Origin: Verrucomicrobiota bacterium
Lineage (GTDB): Bacteria > Verrucomicrobiota > Verrucomicrobiia > Limisphaerales > JACRJZ01
Assembly (NCBI GenBank): GCA_016219875.1
Contig: JACRJZ010000086.1
Location: forward strand, 1-54,183
Direction of reading: 5' to 3'
Length of the DNA: 54,183 nucleotides
Shown here piece by piece: positions 8,814 to 18,987 of the stretch. The translations under genes and the position numbers were made by a program. Within the stretch, counting starts at the first letter, position 1. Each line of letters opens with the position of its first letter. The notes beneath the pieces are model-generated. The model was given only the letters and a program-made list of their open reading frames with translations, was not told the DNA's origin and searched no databases.

Positions 8814-9004
8814 GCGATGGGGCAGGAGAAGAAGGCGATTCCAGGCGGCGGGCCGCTGGCCCTACCGCTCTTGCGCTGCGGCAGCGCGAAAGTGAACGGC
8901 CCGCTTCGGAAAGGCCATTGGAACCTCCGTTCTCAGCAGACACTCTTTTCACTGTCCGTCCCTTCTCGACATCTGCGGACTATTCCGGCTCAATCTGCCC
9001 GTTC

Positions 9005-11956
9005 ATGGCGCGTGTTCTGTTGCGAGATCGCGTTTGGCGCGTGGAGTCGGCGGCCGACGTGGCGGAAGGCAAGAGATTGTTCAACCTGTTCGACCTGGTT
9101 TCAGGCGACAGGTTGCAAGCTCTCTGCCCTCCCGAGGCATTCCAGCTTTTGCTGGAAGACGCACCGCCATTCTCCAAGGCGGCGGTCGCGCCGTTCCAGG
9201 TCTGGTGCTCGGCTCACTTGGCGGTGAGGTTTGCTGCCTTCCAGGACGGGGAGTTTGCCGCGTTCTACGGCGGGCGGATCTCCCCGGAACACTACCAGTT
9301 CGCGCCGGTTGCCCGGCTGCTGCAACTGCCCCGGCAAAGTCTCCTGATTGCGGACGACGTGGGCTTGGGCAAGACCATTGAGGCGGGCATCTGCCTGCTG
9401 GAGTTGATCACCCGGAGTCGGGGCAAGCGCATCCTGCTGGTTGTGCCACCAGGGTTGATTGCGCAGTGGCAGGAGGAAATGCTGGCCAAGTTCGGCCTGA
9501 AGTTCGAGGCCATCGAGAACGCGGCGGCTTTGGAACGGGCGCAGACCCGGCTGTCTGAAGGCATCAAGCCGTGGGTCTTCTTGAACCGCGTCATCACGTC
9601 CATCGAATACCTCAAGAAGCGGGAAGTCATGGGCAGCGCGCTTGAACCCGCTTGGGACGTCATCGTGGTGGACGAGGCGCACTACCTGGCCGAATCCGGC
9701 ACACCGCGCAGCCCGTATCTGACTGCCAGGGCGCGGCTCGGCCCAGAACTGCGGAAACACGCGCGGGCGCTGATCCTCCTGAGCGCCACCCCGCATAACG
9801 GTTACAGCCATAGCTTCCGCTCACTGCTTGAAATCATCGAACCAACGGACGCCACGTTCGTCGGCGACCGCGAGGTCATCGCCCGTCGCGTTGGCCGGAG
9901 CATGATTCGGCGCCTCAAGCCGGAGATCACGAAAACCGACGGGCGGGGTAGTAAAGTCCCCGCTTTCCAGCCGCGCGAACCTGTCCGCCAGATCGCGGTG
10001 TCGAACCTGTCGGATGACGAGAAAGCCGTTTTCAAGAAGGTCTCCGCCTATTGCGCTAAGACCGCTGCCGCCGCCGCGAACACGGACGACGCCGAACTGG
10101 TCACGTTCGCGATGCAGATCATCAAGAAACGAATGCTCTCCAGCCGGGCGGCATTGACCAAGACCGTCGAAAAGCGACTGGATGCTCTGGCCAGCCGCGG
10201 GCAGCCGGAGGAAGCACCCACTCGCGCGGAAGTTCGCGAACTCCAAGGTGACCTGCCCTTGAGCGAATCGTCCCACGAACGCATCACCGAGCGTGTCGTC
10301 CGCTCCGCCGTCTCGAAGGAAACGCAGCAACGTAACCGCGAGAAGAAGCAACTCCAGGAGATCAAGAAACTGATCGAGCGTGTGGCATCGAAGCCCGACC
10401 CGAAACTCCTCGCACTCATTGCTGACCTCAAAGCGGACGTGTTTTCACAGCCCGACGAGAAGGCCATCATCTTCACCGAATACCTCGACACGCTGGATGC
10501 GCTTCGCACCGCGATCCAAGCGGACGCCACGCTGAGGGATTGTTTCGTTGAACTGACGGGCGGCCTCTCCAGTAAGAAGCGTCAGACCCGCTTGGCTGAG
10601 TTTGAAACCAAAGGCAAGCGCCTCCTGCTCGCCACGGACGCGGCCAGCGAAGGGTTGAACCTTCAGCGCTTCTGCCGTCGCGTCTATCATTTCGAGTTGA
10701 GTTGGAATCCGAACCGGCTGGAACAGCGCAACGGCCGCGTGGACCGCCACGGCCAGACCCGCGCGCCGATTGTCCGCTACCTGTTCTATCCCGACTCGCC
10801 GGAAGACAGCATTCTCGACCGCCTGGTGCAGCGCATCGCGCGGATGCAGTCCGACAAGGTTTCCACGCCTGACATCCTGGGCATCCTCGCCGGCCAGCGA
10901 ATTGACGAAGCCCTCACCCGGCTCGACGCCGAGGAAGATTCCGGTGCCGTCGGCGACAAGATTCTCAGCCGCTTGGACGAAGGCCGCGACCAGTTCCTGC
11001 GTGAAGTCGCACCGCTGCTCCTCAGCGGTAGTGTGGGTTACGGCCAGGCCATCAACCCTAACACCCTTTCCGCCGACCCGGTGATGGCCGACGATACGGC
11101 GTTCGAGCAGTTCATGCTGACGGCGCTGAAGTCCGCCCTGAAACCGGCCGCGATCCCGCACACCTACGTCCTGAAAACACCGCGCGAGTTCTTCGGCCCG
11201 CAGGTCGAGGAGGGGTATCCGTGCCTGACCTTCCGCCGATCCGTGGCCATCGTGTATCCGGCCCGCGACGTCGAGTTCGTTACGCGGCTGCATCCGCTTT
11301 TTCAGGCCATGAGCCACGAGGCGCATCGGAAGCTCACCGTGCCGCACGGTGCGAACACGTCTTCTCCCCGCCTCGCGGTGCGCCGGCATCCTTACGCCGA
11401 CCAAGGGCCGTATGCAGTGTTCACGTTCCTAAGCCTCGACGATCACCAGCACGGACAACTCGTCAGCGTCCCCATTGACGCTGGCGGCAAAGTCCTGGAT
11501 CCAGACCAAGCCATCGCCGCGCTCGACACGATCCTCCCGCCTGGCGAAGTGCCCTGGTCGGAAGTCGCGCGCGTCTTTGATGCCAAGTTCCCGGCCATGC
11601 AGCAAACTGCCACCGCTGCCGCCTTCGCCCGCCTCCAACAGCAGACCGAACGTGCCACTGGGTCCCGCCGGGTTTTCGCTGCCGTGTTGCGCGAGGACGC
11701 CACCCGTTATCGCGCGGATCGCCTGACCGAAATCGCCGCCGAGGAGCAGGCGGCGGAACTGAGCGTCGAGCAGCAGCAACTCCTCCTGGACAAGCGCGAG
11801 GTCTATGGCTTCAAGGCCAAGCGCGCAGCGGTGGACACATTCCACCAACGTCGGCTGGAGGAGATTGCCAGGTTCGAGCAAGTCGCCGCGCCTCAGCCGC
11901 CGCAGCCTTTGGGCGTTGTGTTCATCTTCCCACCGGAGGGCAAGCATGGCGCTTAA
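9005..11956 (+). CDS. SNF2-family helicase/ATPase, DISARM DrmD-like
   Basis: This ~983-residue Swi2/Snf2 ATPase belongs to the RapA/DrmD-like group found in phage-defence islands. Residue positions count from ATG 9005: LLIADDVGLGKTIEAG (Walker A near 118), VVDEAHYL (DEAH near 222), LSATPHNGYS (motif III), EYLDTLDALRTAI, TDAASEGLNLQ, and motif VI NRLEQRNGRVDRHGQ near 568. A long C-terminal region of about 350 residues follows, with coiled-coil segments. The frame is open from 8918, but MARVLLRDRVWRVESAADV is the family-like N-terminus, so ATG 9005 is preferred. The stop lies 11 bases inside the methyltransferase gene, so the two are translated together. The pairing of a SNF2 ATPase with an Eco57I-like methylase is characteristic of class 1 DISARM and related systems. 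Confidence 0.85.
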   Translation: MARVLLRDRVWRVESAADVAEGKRLFNLFDLVSGDRLQALCPPEAFQLLLEDAPPFSKAAVAPFQVWCSAHLAVRFAAFQDGEFAAFYGGRISPEHYQFAPVARLLQLPRQSLLIADDVGLGKTIEAGICLLELITRSRGKRILLVVPPGLIAQWQEEMLAKFGLKFEAIENAAALERAQTRLSEGIKPWVFLNRVITSIEYLKKREVMGSALEPAWDVIVVDEAHYLAESGTPRSPYLTARARLGPELRKHARALILLSATPHNGYSHSFRSLLEIIEPTDATFVGDREVIARRVGRSMIRRLKPEITKTDGRGSKVPAFQPREPVRQIAVSNLSDDEKAVFKKVSAYCAKTAAAAANTDDAELVTFAMQIIKKRMLSSRAALTKTVEKRLDALASRGQPEEAPTRAEVRELQGDLPLSESSHERITERVVRSAVSKETQQRNREKKQLQEIKKLIERVASKPDPKLLALIADLKADVFSQPDEKAIIFTEYLDTLDALRTAIQADATLRDCFVELTGGLSSKKRQTRLAEFETKGKRLLLATDAASEGLNLQRFCRRVYHFELSWNPNRLEQRNGRVDRHGQTRAPIVRYLFYPDSPEDSILDRLVQRIARMQSDKVSTPDILGILAGQRIDEALTRLDAEEDSGAVGDKILSRLDEGRDQFLREVAPLLLSGSVGYGQAINPNTLSADPVMADDTAFEQFMLTALKSALKPAAIPHTYVLKTPREFFGPQVEEGYPCLTFRRSVAIVYPARDVEFVTRLHPLFQAMSHEAHRKLTVPHGANTSSPRLAVRRHPYADQGPYAVFTFLSLDDHQHGQLVSVPIDAGGKVLDPDQAIAALDTILPPGEVPWSEVARVFDAKFPAMQQTATAAAFARLQQQTERATGSRRVFAAVLREDATRYRADRLTEIAAEEQAAELSVEQQQLLLDKREVYGFKAKRAAVDTFHQRRLEEIARFEQVAAPQPPQPLGVVFIFPPEGKHGA

Positions 11957-14900
11957 CTCCATTCACAACGTCCGGGGCTTCTTCTCCGACTACTGGCTTG
12001 GCTCGATGCTCGCCGGGAAGAAGGGCACTGGGCCGAAGCTGACCAAAGCCCAAGCGGAAAAGGCTCTCTGGCGGCTAACGCAATTGCGCAACCGTATCGA
12101 GGGTTTCGAGGCTCCCGACCTGAGCCAACTCCGCGAACGATTCGCCCGCCCGTTGCTCGGCCAGACGCTGGGATTCCACATCATGGAGAACGACGACGAG
12201 CCGCGTCTGCGCCTGTTGACCCGGATGCCGGACGAAGCGCCGACAGAAGGACAGCCTCCCGCTCAAGCCGGGATGAACACGCCCATCGCGGCGCTCCTGC
12301 TCTGCCCGAAAGAAGATGCTCTGGATCAGCGCACCACTCGGCACGCCCTTGAAGATTTTCTCCTCCAGCACAAGCTCGGCTACGGCTTCATCATCACCCC
12401 CAGCCTGCTGCGGCTGATTCGGAAGCCCGGCGAAGGCGCCAAAGGTGCGTCCCTCGATTTCTCCATTGTCACCGCAGTCGAGACTGATGACGTTGATTCG
12501 CTCACGGTCGCCTATCGCGTGCTCCACGCGGACAACTTCGCCGCCAAGGCTGGCACACCGGCACCCATCGAACTGCTGGAAATCGAATCGCGCAAACACA
12601 GCGCGCGGGTGTCGGAGGGCTTGAAGGAAGCCGTCTTTCAATCCGCCGAAATCCTGATTCGCGGATTCTTGGAGGACATCCGCAGCCGGCCCGAAGCTCT
12701 CCCGGAGACGCCGAAGCTGGCCGTCTTGCGCGACACTGCACTCCAGACACTCTACCGGCTGCTGTTCGTCCTCTACGCCGAGGCGCGCGATGAACGGTTG
12801 CAGACCCACGGCCTCTACCAAAAGTCCTACTCGATGGAGCAACTCGTGGATGGCCTGCTGTGGGTTCCCGAAGAAGAGTTGGCTGGCAATCGTTTTGGCC
12901 GGTGGCAGCAGCTTCAGGCGCTATTCCGCATCTACGACGAAGGATTGCCGCCGATGCCGGGCCTGCAAAACATCCCGCCGCGTGGCGGTCGGCTGTTCAG
13001 CGACAAGACGCCGGAGGGTCAACTCATAACCAAGCTTCGACTCTCCGACAGGTTCTCGGGCAAGCTCATTCTCACGCTCACCACCACCAAACCCCGGCGT
13101 GGCGTCGGGCGTGAGCGCGTTTCCTACCGGGAACTGGAAATCGAGCAACTCGGCTCGGTGTATGAAGGCTTGCTCGAATACGAACCGCGCACCGCCCAGC
13201 AAACGATGATTGAAGCCGTCGTGCAGGGCCGCGACTTTGTGCTCACGCCCTCGGAGTTGAAACGGCTCTGCGAGCAGAAGGACCTTCACCTGAAGGGCGA
13301 CGCCGAGCTTGTTCAAGGCACCGAGGCGGCGGCGCTGCATCCTGACAACGTGGAAGCCGTGGACGAAATCGCTGACGCCGAGGACAGCGAGGACGAGGAT
13401 GATGCCGAAGGCGAAGTGGAAGAAGACAAGGGCGTCAAACGTGGCGCGGCAGCGCGGTTGCTCCGTCGTCTTGAGGCGGGCGAATTCTACTTCGTGCCCG
13501 GCTCGGCCCGCAAAGCCAGCGGGTCGTATTACACGCGGGAGGAGATCGTCCGCTATCTCGTGCGCAAGGCGCTGGAGGCGCTGGTCGAAGACAAGTCGGC
13601 GGCGGAGATTGAGTCGTTGCGCGTCATCGACCTCGCTTGCGGCTCGGCCCATTTCCTCGTCGGCGCGGGAACTGGGCGCGCGGCTGCTGGCGGCTTACCA
13701 GCGCGAGTTGAAGGGCGAGCCGCCCGTCGAGTTCTACCCCGACCGCACGCTCACGCCGGAAGTCCGGCAGCGCTGGCAGACGGAAGGCGAGGCGTGGTGC
13801 AAGCGCCGCATCGTCGAGAAGTGCCTGTTCGGCGTGGACCTGAATCCGACCGCCGTGCAACTGGCGCAGGTCGCGCTCTGGATTGAATCGCTCGCTGGCG
13901 ACCGGCTGCTGAGCTTCTTCGCACACCACATCCGGCCCGGCAACTCGCTCCTGGGCACGCGGCTCGATCGGCTGCACACGCCGCCGCATCCGGCGCTGGA
14001 CGACAAGAAGGGCAAGGACCAGGGCGGCCTGTTCGAGGTGACAGTCCAGCGGCTCATCACGGAGGCGCTGGAGCAACGCTCGCTCATTGACCAGCCGTTG
14101 CCGCCGGACGTCCACAAGGACACGCCGGAGGAATACGAATACAAGGCCGACCGCCTGAAGCGCGCGGAAGGAATCCTCCCGCAGGCCCGGCTGCTGTTCG
14201 ACCTGCGAAGTGCCGCCGCGTTCGTGCCCGAAATCTGGAGCGACTGGGCCGGGCTTTTGTCAGTCGGGAATCTCGCGGAATTCGCGGCGGCGCAGAAATG
14301 GTGGACGAAATATGAGGAAGTGCGCGACCGCGAGCGGTTCTTCCACTGGGAACTGGAATTCCCCGAAGTCTTCTTCGGCGAGAAGCGCGGGTTTGACGTG
14401 GTGGTCGGAAATCCGCCCTGGGACAAAGTGCTGCCGGATCGGCAGGAGTTCTACGGCAGGCACGACATCTTCCTTCGCGCGCTCTCCGGCAACGATCTCG
14501 ACCAGCGGATTGCTGAGTTGCACGGCCTGAATCCGGCACTGCCCGCTGAGTTCGCGGCTTACGAGAAGCGCGTCAAAACCACGCTTCAGATCTTGCGTGG
14601 CTCTGGCGACTTCGTGCTTTCGGAGGGACGCACGCAGGCAGCGCACGAGGACCTGTCCAAGTATTTCGTAGAGCGGTCGCTCCAATCGGTGCGCGCTGGC
14701 GGAAGCGTCGGACTCCTGCTGCCATCGGTGTTCTACAATGGCGATGGGTGCGTGAATCTCCGGCGCTGGCTGTTTCAGGAGGCGCAAATCGTTTCGATGT
14801 TCGGCTTCGAGAATCGCCACAAGATTTTCCCCATCGACTCTCGCTACAAGTTCGTATGCTTCGCCTGCCGCAAGCAGAAACCCGCAGAGCGCAGCTTCCG

Positions 14901-16518
14901 CGCCGTGTTCATGCGGCACGACGTGGCTGAACTCGAAGACGAATCCAAGTGGCCGCTGGTCACGTTCACCGCCGAGGAAATCGAGAAGCTTTCGCCGGAA
15001 ACGTTCGCGCTGCTGGAATACCGCGGGCCACGCGACCAGGAGATCGTCCGCAAGATGTATCGCGGCGCGATCAGGCTCGGCAGCGAAGAGCATGGCTCGT
15101 GGGGAGTGGAGTTGTTTACGGATTACGCCCACAAATTCACTTACAACGCAGCGCGTGACAAAGACCTGTGGACGAACCCGGCCACTGGGAAGCTGTTTAA
15201 CCCAAGAGATGTTCTCAGTTCTGTGCCGGCAGATCCCTCCCAACTTGTTCGAGCTATGCAGGCGGAGGGCTTTGCGCCTGTTTACGAAGGCAAACACATC
15301 GAACAATTCCTTTACGGCACCAAGCCAATTCGGTGGTGGCTGAAGAAATCGCTCGCCAAATCAAAGCACGAGCAAGAGCCGCTGCTCGAACCGGTCTTGG
15401 TTTTTCGAGAAACAGCGAGCAACACAAACCAGCGCACTTGCATTGCCGCCATCTTGCCCGCTGGCTCGTCAGCGTCTCACAAGCTTTCTGGAGTCATTCC
15501 AAAGCATGTTGACGCTGAGGCCGTGCTGAGTGTCTTCAACTCGTTCTGTTTCGATTACGCGCTTCGCCTCCGCACGGCGGGAACGAGCATCAGCTTCACC
15601 TACTTGCGCCCTATGCCCGTGCCCCCGGCACCGGTCGCCAACACTTTGCCGCGAGTGCCGACAGTCTGTGCTTGGGATCGCCAAGCGGAGCACATCACCG
15701 CCGTCGAGGAATTTTGGCCGCAACTTTGGGAGAGCAACAAAGCCGTCGCGCTCGCCTACGGCCTCGACGCCTCAGACTTCGAGCACATCCTGAACTCGTT
15801 TCCCGTCTTCGCTCGCAAGCGGCCCGCAGTCCACAAATTCCTCCGCGAGCGCGTCGCCGAGTGGCTCCAAGAGGAAGGCAAGATCGTGCGCCTGCCCGGT
15901 TCGGATTTCCTGCCCGGCTTCGAGCTAGCGCCAGTCGCCGCGCCAGCAACCAAAGGCCGGAAGGGCGCGTCGGACGAATTCAAGCAGGCCGTCGTCTTCA
16001 CGTGGGTTGTGGGACGATTGCACGAACAGCAAGTCCGCGCCTCACGGTTGCGCGTCGGCAAGCTGCTTTACTTCATCGAAGCGGACCAGAAATCGGGCCT
16101 CTTCAAGAATCATCTCAAGCAGGCCGCCGGCCCTTACGATCCGAGCCTGCGCTACAAGGGACCCGAGGACATCGCCCTGCGCCAGCAGCACTGGTTGCGC
16201 ATGGTGTCGGCAACCGATTTCGTCCCCGACTCAATCGGGAAGTGCGAGAAGTTCTTCGGGCGCTACTTCGACCCGCAGAAAGCCGAGGCGGTGCTGGAAC
16301 ATTTCCGCACCTACGGCGACGAGGCGCTGGGGCGGTGGGCCACGGTGCATTACGCCGCGCAGGAACTTGTCGCCCAAGGCCAGCCGGTGAACAGCGCAAC
16401 TGTCCTCCACCATCTCGAAAGCTCGCCCGAATGGGCGCACAAAGCCGACCGCCAGGAATTCGGGCCGGAGTTTATCGAACGGACGCTCGTAGGAATGAAA
16501 TTCAAGGGCTGGCTCTGA
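11946..16518 (+). pseudogene. Large N6-adenine DNA methyltransferase (Eco57I/DrmMI-like), frameshifted
   Basis: ATG 11946 begins MALNSIHNVRGFFSDYWLGS inside the end of the SNF2 gene. The N-terminal ~500 residues precede SGSYYTREEIVRYLVRKAL and SAM motif I (VIDLACGSAHFLVGA). Right after motif I, near 13670, the frame breaks: one missing base in gtcggcgcgggaactg would restore VGARELGARLLAAYQREL, which continues in another frame to 16518. That part carries VFGVDLNPTAVQLAQ-like sequence (CLFGVDLNPTAVQLAQVALW), the catalytic NPPW (VVGNPPWDKV, 14403-14420), a target-recognition region, and a distinct C-terminal domain (ASRLRVGKLLYFIEADQKSG). The joined protein is ~1520 residues. Translation as written ends at 13886, so the enzyme is inactive unless the indel is a sequencing error, a phase-variable state or bypassed. 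Downstream coding is otherwise intact, implying a very recent lesion. Confidence 0.82.
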
Positions 16519-16532
16519 AGCCCCTGTTTCGC

Positions 16533-16961
16533 TCAATTCCCAGGCCGGTGGGTTTCGCGCAGCCAAACGAGGAATCGCGCCGGCGTGAGGATTTCGATTC
16601 CGAACGGCTTGCCCAAGGCGAGCAAATCGTCGTCGCGCGTGACGAGGTATTTCGCGCGCGCAGCCAGGGCGCAGGCGAGAAACGGATCATCCTTCGGGTC
16701 GCGGCTCCGGCCTTTGCCCAACGGCTCCGGCTCGACCCAGGCGGCTTTCAGGCGAAGCCAGGCCAGCGCACCGGCGCTGTTGCAGGCGGGAAAGCGGGGC
16801 TGAAACTCGGCGACGATGGTTTCATATTCGACAAACACTTCGGCAGTCACGGCCACCGTATACCAACGCCGGGCCAATCCCGCCAAGCAGCGCCGCGCCG
16901 TGCTCTGCGGCCAGTAGATGGCGCTGACGACCGTGTTGGTGTCGAAAACGACGGTGGTCAT
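16533..16961 (-). CDS. PIN-domain toxin (COG1569-like)
   Basis: This 142-residue PIN nuclease is the probable toxin of a type II toxin-antitoxin pair, acting on RNA. The acidic active-site residues are visible: Asp in VVFDTNTVVSAIY near residue 7, Glu in EVFVEYETI, and Asp in SRDPKDDPFLACAL and YLVTRDDDLLAL. Its start overlaps the stop of the antitoxin gene by four bases (ATGA, 16958-16961), so the antitoxin is made first. The pair is inserted in reverse between the methyltransferase and the XRE regulator. It could stabilise the island or form an independent defence unit. Confidence 0.88.
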   Translation of the reverse strand: MTTVVFDTNTVVSAIYWPQSTARRCLAGLARRWYTVAVTAEVFVEYETIVAEFQPRFPACNSAGALAWLRLKAAWVEPEPLGKGRSRDPKDDPFLACALAARAKYLVTRDDDLLALGKPFGIEILTPARFLVWLRETHRPGN

Positions 16962-17227
16962 GCCGTCGGCACGGTTTGTTTCCCGCTGCGGTGGCGCTGA
17001 ATGGCGGCCTTGATGGCGGCGTGATCTTCGTCCGTAGGCTCGCCCTGGGGTGCGCCGGGAAAGTCGCCGAAGACGCGCTCGAATTGTTCGATCTCGCGCT
17101 CCTGCATCTGGCGGATGGCGTCGCGCACGACTTCGTTTTCATTCTGGTATCGGCCGGCGCGCACCTGTTCTTTGACGTAGCGCCGGAGTTCAGCGGTCAG
17201 ATTCACGTTGAGTGCTTGCGTAATCAT
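16958..17227 (-). CDS. ParD-like ribbon-helix-helix antitoxin
   Basis: This 89-residue protein starts MITQALNVNLTAELRRYVKE. The first ~45 residues form a ribbon-helix-helix DNA-binding fold of the ParD/CopG type (beta strand LNVNLTAEL, then VRAGRYQNENEVVRDAIRQM). The acidic/basic tail (EIEQFERVFGDFPGAPQGEP) should bind and neutralise the PIN toxin encoded by the overlapping next gene. As with other antitoxins of this kind it probably represses its own promoter in the ~120 bp between 17228 and the XRE gene at 17350, so that space may hold two divergent promoters. Confidence 0.88.
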   Translation of the reverse strand: MITQALNVNLTAELRRYVKEQVRAGRYQNENEVVRDAIRQMQEREIEQFERVFGDFPGAPQGEPTDEDHAAIKAAIQRHRSGKQTVPTA

Positions 17228-17349
17228 GGGAGGAAAATAGCCGGCATGGCCATCTTTGGCAATCTTGGGCTTTCAAGCCGTCGAGTATTGCTTGTTGAAC
17301 TACGCAATTTATTCTTGCAACTGCATGGATGCTGGTTAGGTTTTGAGCC

Positions 17350-18483
17350 ATGAACGACCTGCGCCTCGAACGTGTCCTGCGAATGATTGGCCAACGGATT
17401 CGCTTTGCCCGTGAAGCGAAGGGTTGGAACCAAGCGCTGCTGGCCGAGAAACTGGGTTTCAAAGATCGCCAAATCCTCTCGAACCTCGAAGCGGGCAAGC
17501 GCCGTCTCGCGGCGGACGAATTGATGAGGCTGACCGACTTGTTCGAACTGCCGATGGATTTCTTCACCGACAGCTTTCGGCTCGTCGGTGAGGGCGAGTT
17601 CTCCTGGCGTGCGCGCGGTGCCAGCCCGGCCGCCAAGGAGAGTTTCGCGGAACGGGCGCGCCAGGTGGTGGTCACTTACTGGCGGCTGAGCGAATTGCGC
17701 GGTGAACCGCACATGATTCATTCGCTGGCGCTCAAATTGACGCAACGCAGTTCTTGGGAGGAGGCCCGACTGGCAGGCGAACAACTGGCGCTGGCGTGGA
17801 ATCTGGGAGAGTTCCCGGCTCAGCGTCTGAGCGAAGTGGTGGAGCAGCAGCACGGATTGTTGGTGCTCCACATGGACCCGCCGGAAGGCATCTCCGGCGC
17901 GGCGTGCCGGCTGCCGGAGTTGAACACGGTGTTCATCAACCGCCGTGAACCCGACGGGCGGAGAAGCTTCAATCTCGCGCACGAGTTGTTTCACATTTTG
18001 ACGTGGCAGGAAATGCCGCCGCGGGAGTGGGACGATGAAACGGCGGAGATGACACCGCGCGAACGACGAGTCGAACAGTTGGCGGACAATTTTGCGGGCG
18101 CTCTTTTGATGCCCGCCACCACGCTCCGCAAGCTCTGGGAGAATCGCGGCTCCAAGGACATCCACACCTGGTTGAACAACACCGCTTCGGAACTGGGCGT
18201 GACGGCGCTGGCGCTGAAGACGCGCCTAGAGCAGGCGGAACTGCTCACAGCGGAGAATGAGTTGCTCAAGATTGACCCGGCACGGCTGACCTGGAACGGG
18301 CGCACGCCGGGGGAGCGTTCTTTGCCCAAGCTGTATTCCCGGCGCTTTGTGGAGCTGCTGCACTGGGCGCTGGACAAAGGTGAGCTCTCAGTCCGCCGCG
18401 CGGCCGGCTTGCTCAGTTGCACGATTGAGGACTTGGAGGATTTGTTCCGTGCCCACGGGATGGAGCCGCCGTTCGACCTGTGA
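17350..18483 (+). CDS. XRE-family regulator with ImmA/IrrE metallopeptidase domain
   Basis: This 377-residue protein has an N-terminal helix-turn-helix (IGQRIRFAREAKGWNQALLA, then RQILSNLEAGKR) and a C-terminal zinc peptidase of the ImmA/IrrE family. The HExxH motif is HELFH (RRSFNLAHELFHILTW, near residue 211), followed by a second acidic region (RRVEQLADNFAGALLMP). Such proteins sense damage or phage signals and cleave or displace repressors. The gene is immediately followed (6 bp) by a PIN protein and then the giant helicase, so it likely controls the operon. It is transcribed away from the ParD/PIN pair. A simple metabolic regulator is possible, but the location argues for a defence switch. 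Confidence 0.9.
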   Translation: MNDLRLERVLRMIGQRIRFAREAKGWNQALLAEKLGFKDRQILSNLEAGKRRLAADELMRLTDLFELPMDFFTDSFRLVGEGEFSWRARGASPAAKESFAERARQVVVTYWRLSELRGEPHMIHSLALKLTQRSSWEEARLAGEQLALAWNLGEFPAQRLSEVVEQQHGLLVLHMDPPEGISGAACRLPELNTVFINRREPDGRRSFNLAHELFHILTWQEMPPREWDDETAEMTPRERRVEQLADNFAGALLMPATTLRKLWENRGSKDIHTWLNNTASELGVTALALKTRLEQAELLTAENELLKIDPARLTWNGRTPGERSLPKLYSRRFVELLHWALDKGELSVRRAAGLLSCTIEDLEDLFRAHGMEPPFDL

Positions 18484-18489
18484 AGCCCG

Positions 18490-18987
18490 ATGAGCACTTC
18501 CAAGGAAGTCGTCCTCGTGGACACGAACGTGATTGTTGAAGCCTTCAGAACGAGTTGCTGGAAGGCGCTCATCCAGGCGTGGCGCGTCGTCACCGTGGAG
18601 AAGTGCGCTGAGGAAGCCGCCTCGGGCTACAAACGGCGCGTGGGATACGTGCCGGTGGACGCCGACACCTTGCGGGCCGGCGCGGAGATTGCGGCCGTGA
18701 GCCGCGCAGAACTGGCCGCGCTCTTCGAGCAATTGCCGAGTGCCGATCAGATTGACGAGGGCGAGCGGCACCTGCTGGCTCATGCGCTCGCACGGCCAGA
18801 CGCTTGGGTGATTTCGTCTGGTGATGCCGGCGCAGTGAAGGCAGGCCGCGAGCTTGGGGTGCTGGAACGGTTTGTCTCGCTGGAGGCGATGGCGCGGAAA
18901 ACCGGGGCTTCCCGCGAGTGGAAGCGGCACTTCACCGAAAAATGGCTGGCCGGCCTTCGGACAGACCTGCAATTGGGATTGAGATGA
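18490..18987 (+). CDS. PIN-domain-like protein paired with the ImmA/IrrE regulator
   Basis: This 165-residue soluble protein contains PIN-type landmarks: the N-terminal strand with Asp (VVLVDTNVIVEAF), a central acidic motif (QIDEGERHLLAHAL) and a C-terminal VISSGDAGAVKAGRELGV. The last catalytic acidic position is SGDAG rather than the more usual S.D..L, so nuclease activity is plausible but unproven. It lies 6 bp after the XRE-ImmA/IrrE gene, and its stop overlaps the helicase start (ATG 18984), so the three form a tight operon. Paired HTH-peptidase and PIN genes behave like a toxin with a regulated antitoxin. Here it could be the effector nuclease of the helicase system. Confidence 0.75.
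   Translation: MSTSKEVVLVDTNVIVEAFRTSCWKALIQAWRVVTVEKCAEEAASGYKRRVGYVPVDADTLRAGAEIAAVSRAELAALFEQLPSADQIDEGERHLLAHALARPDAWVISSGDAGAVKAGRELGVLERFVSLEAMARKTGASREWKRHFTEKWLAGLRTDLQLGLR

Noticed and set aside
8918..9004. Upstream extension of the SNF2 gene to 8918
   Set aside because: The extra 29 residues do not resemble the family, and ATG 9005 begins with family-like sequence.
15672..17000. 442-codon plus-strand frame over the methyltransferase 3' end and the PIN/ParD genes
   Set aside because: Composition is Arg/Ala/Pro-rich and it runs through two well-supported genes on other frames.
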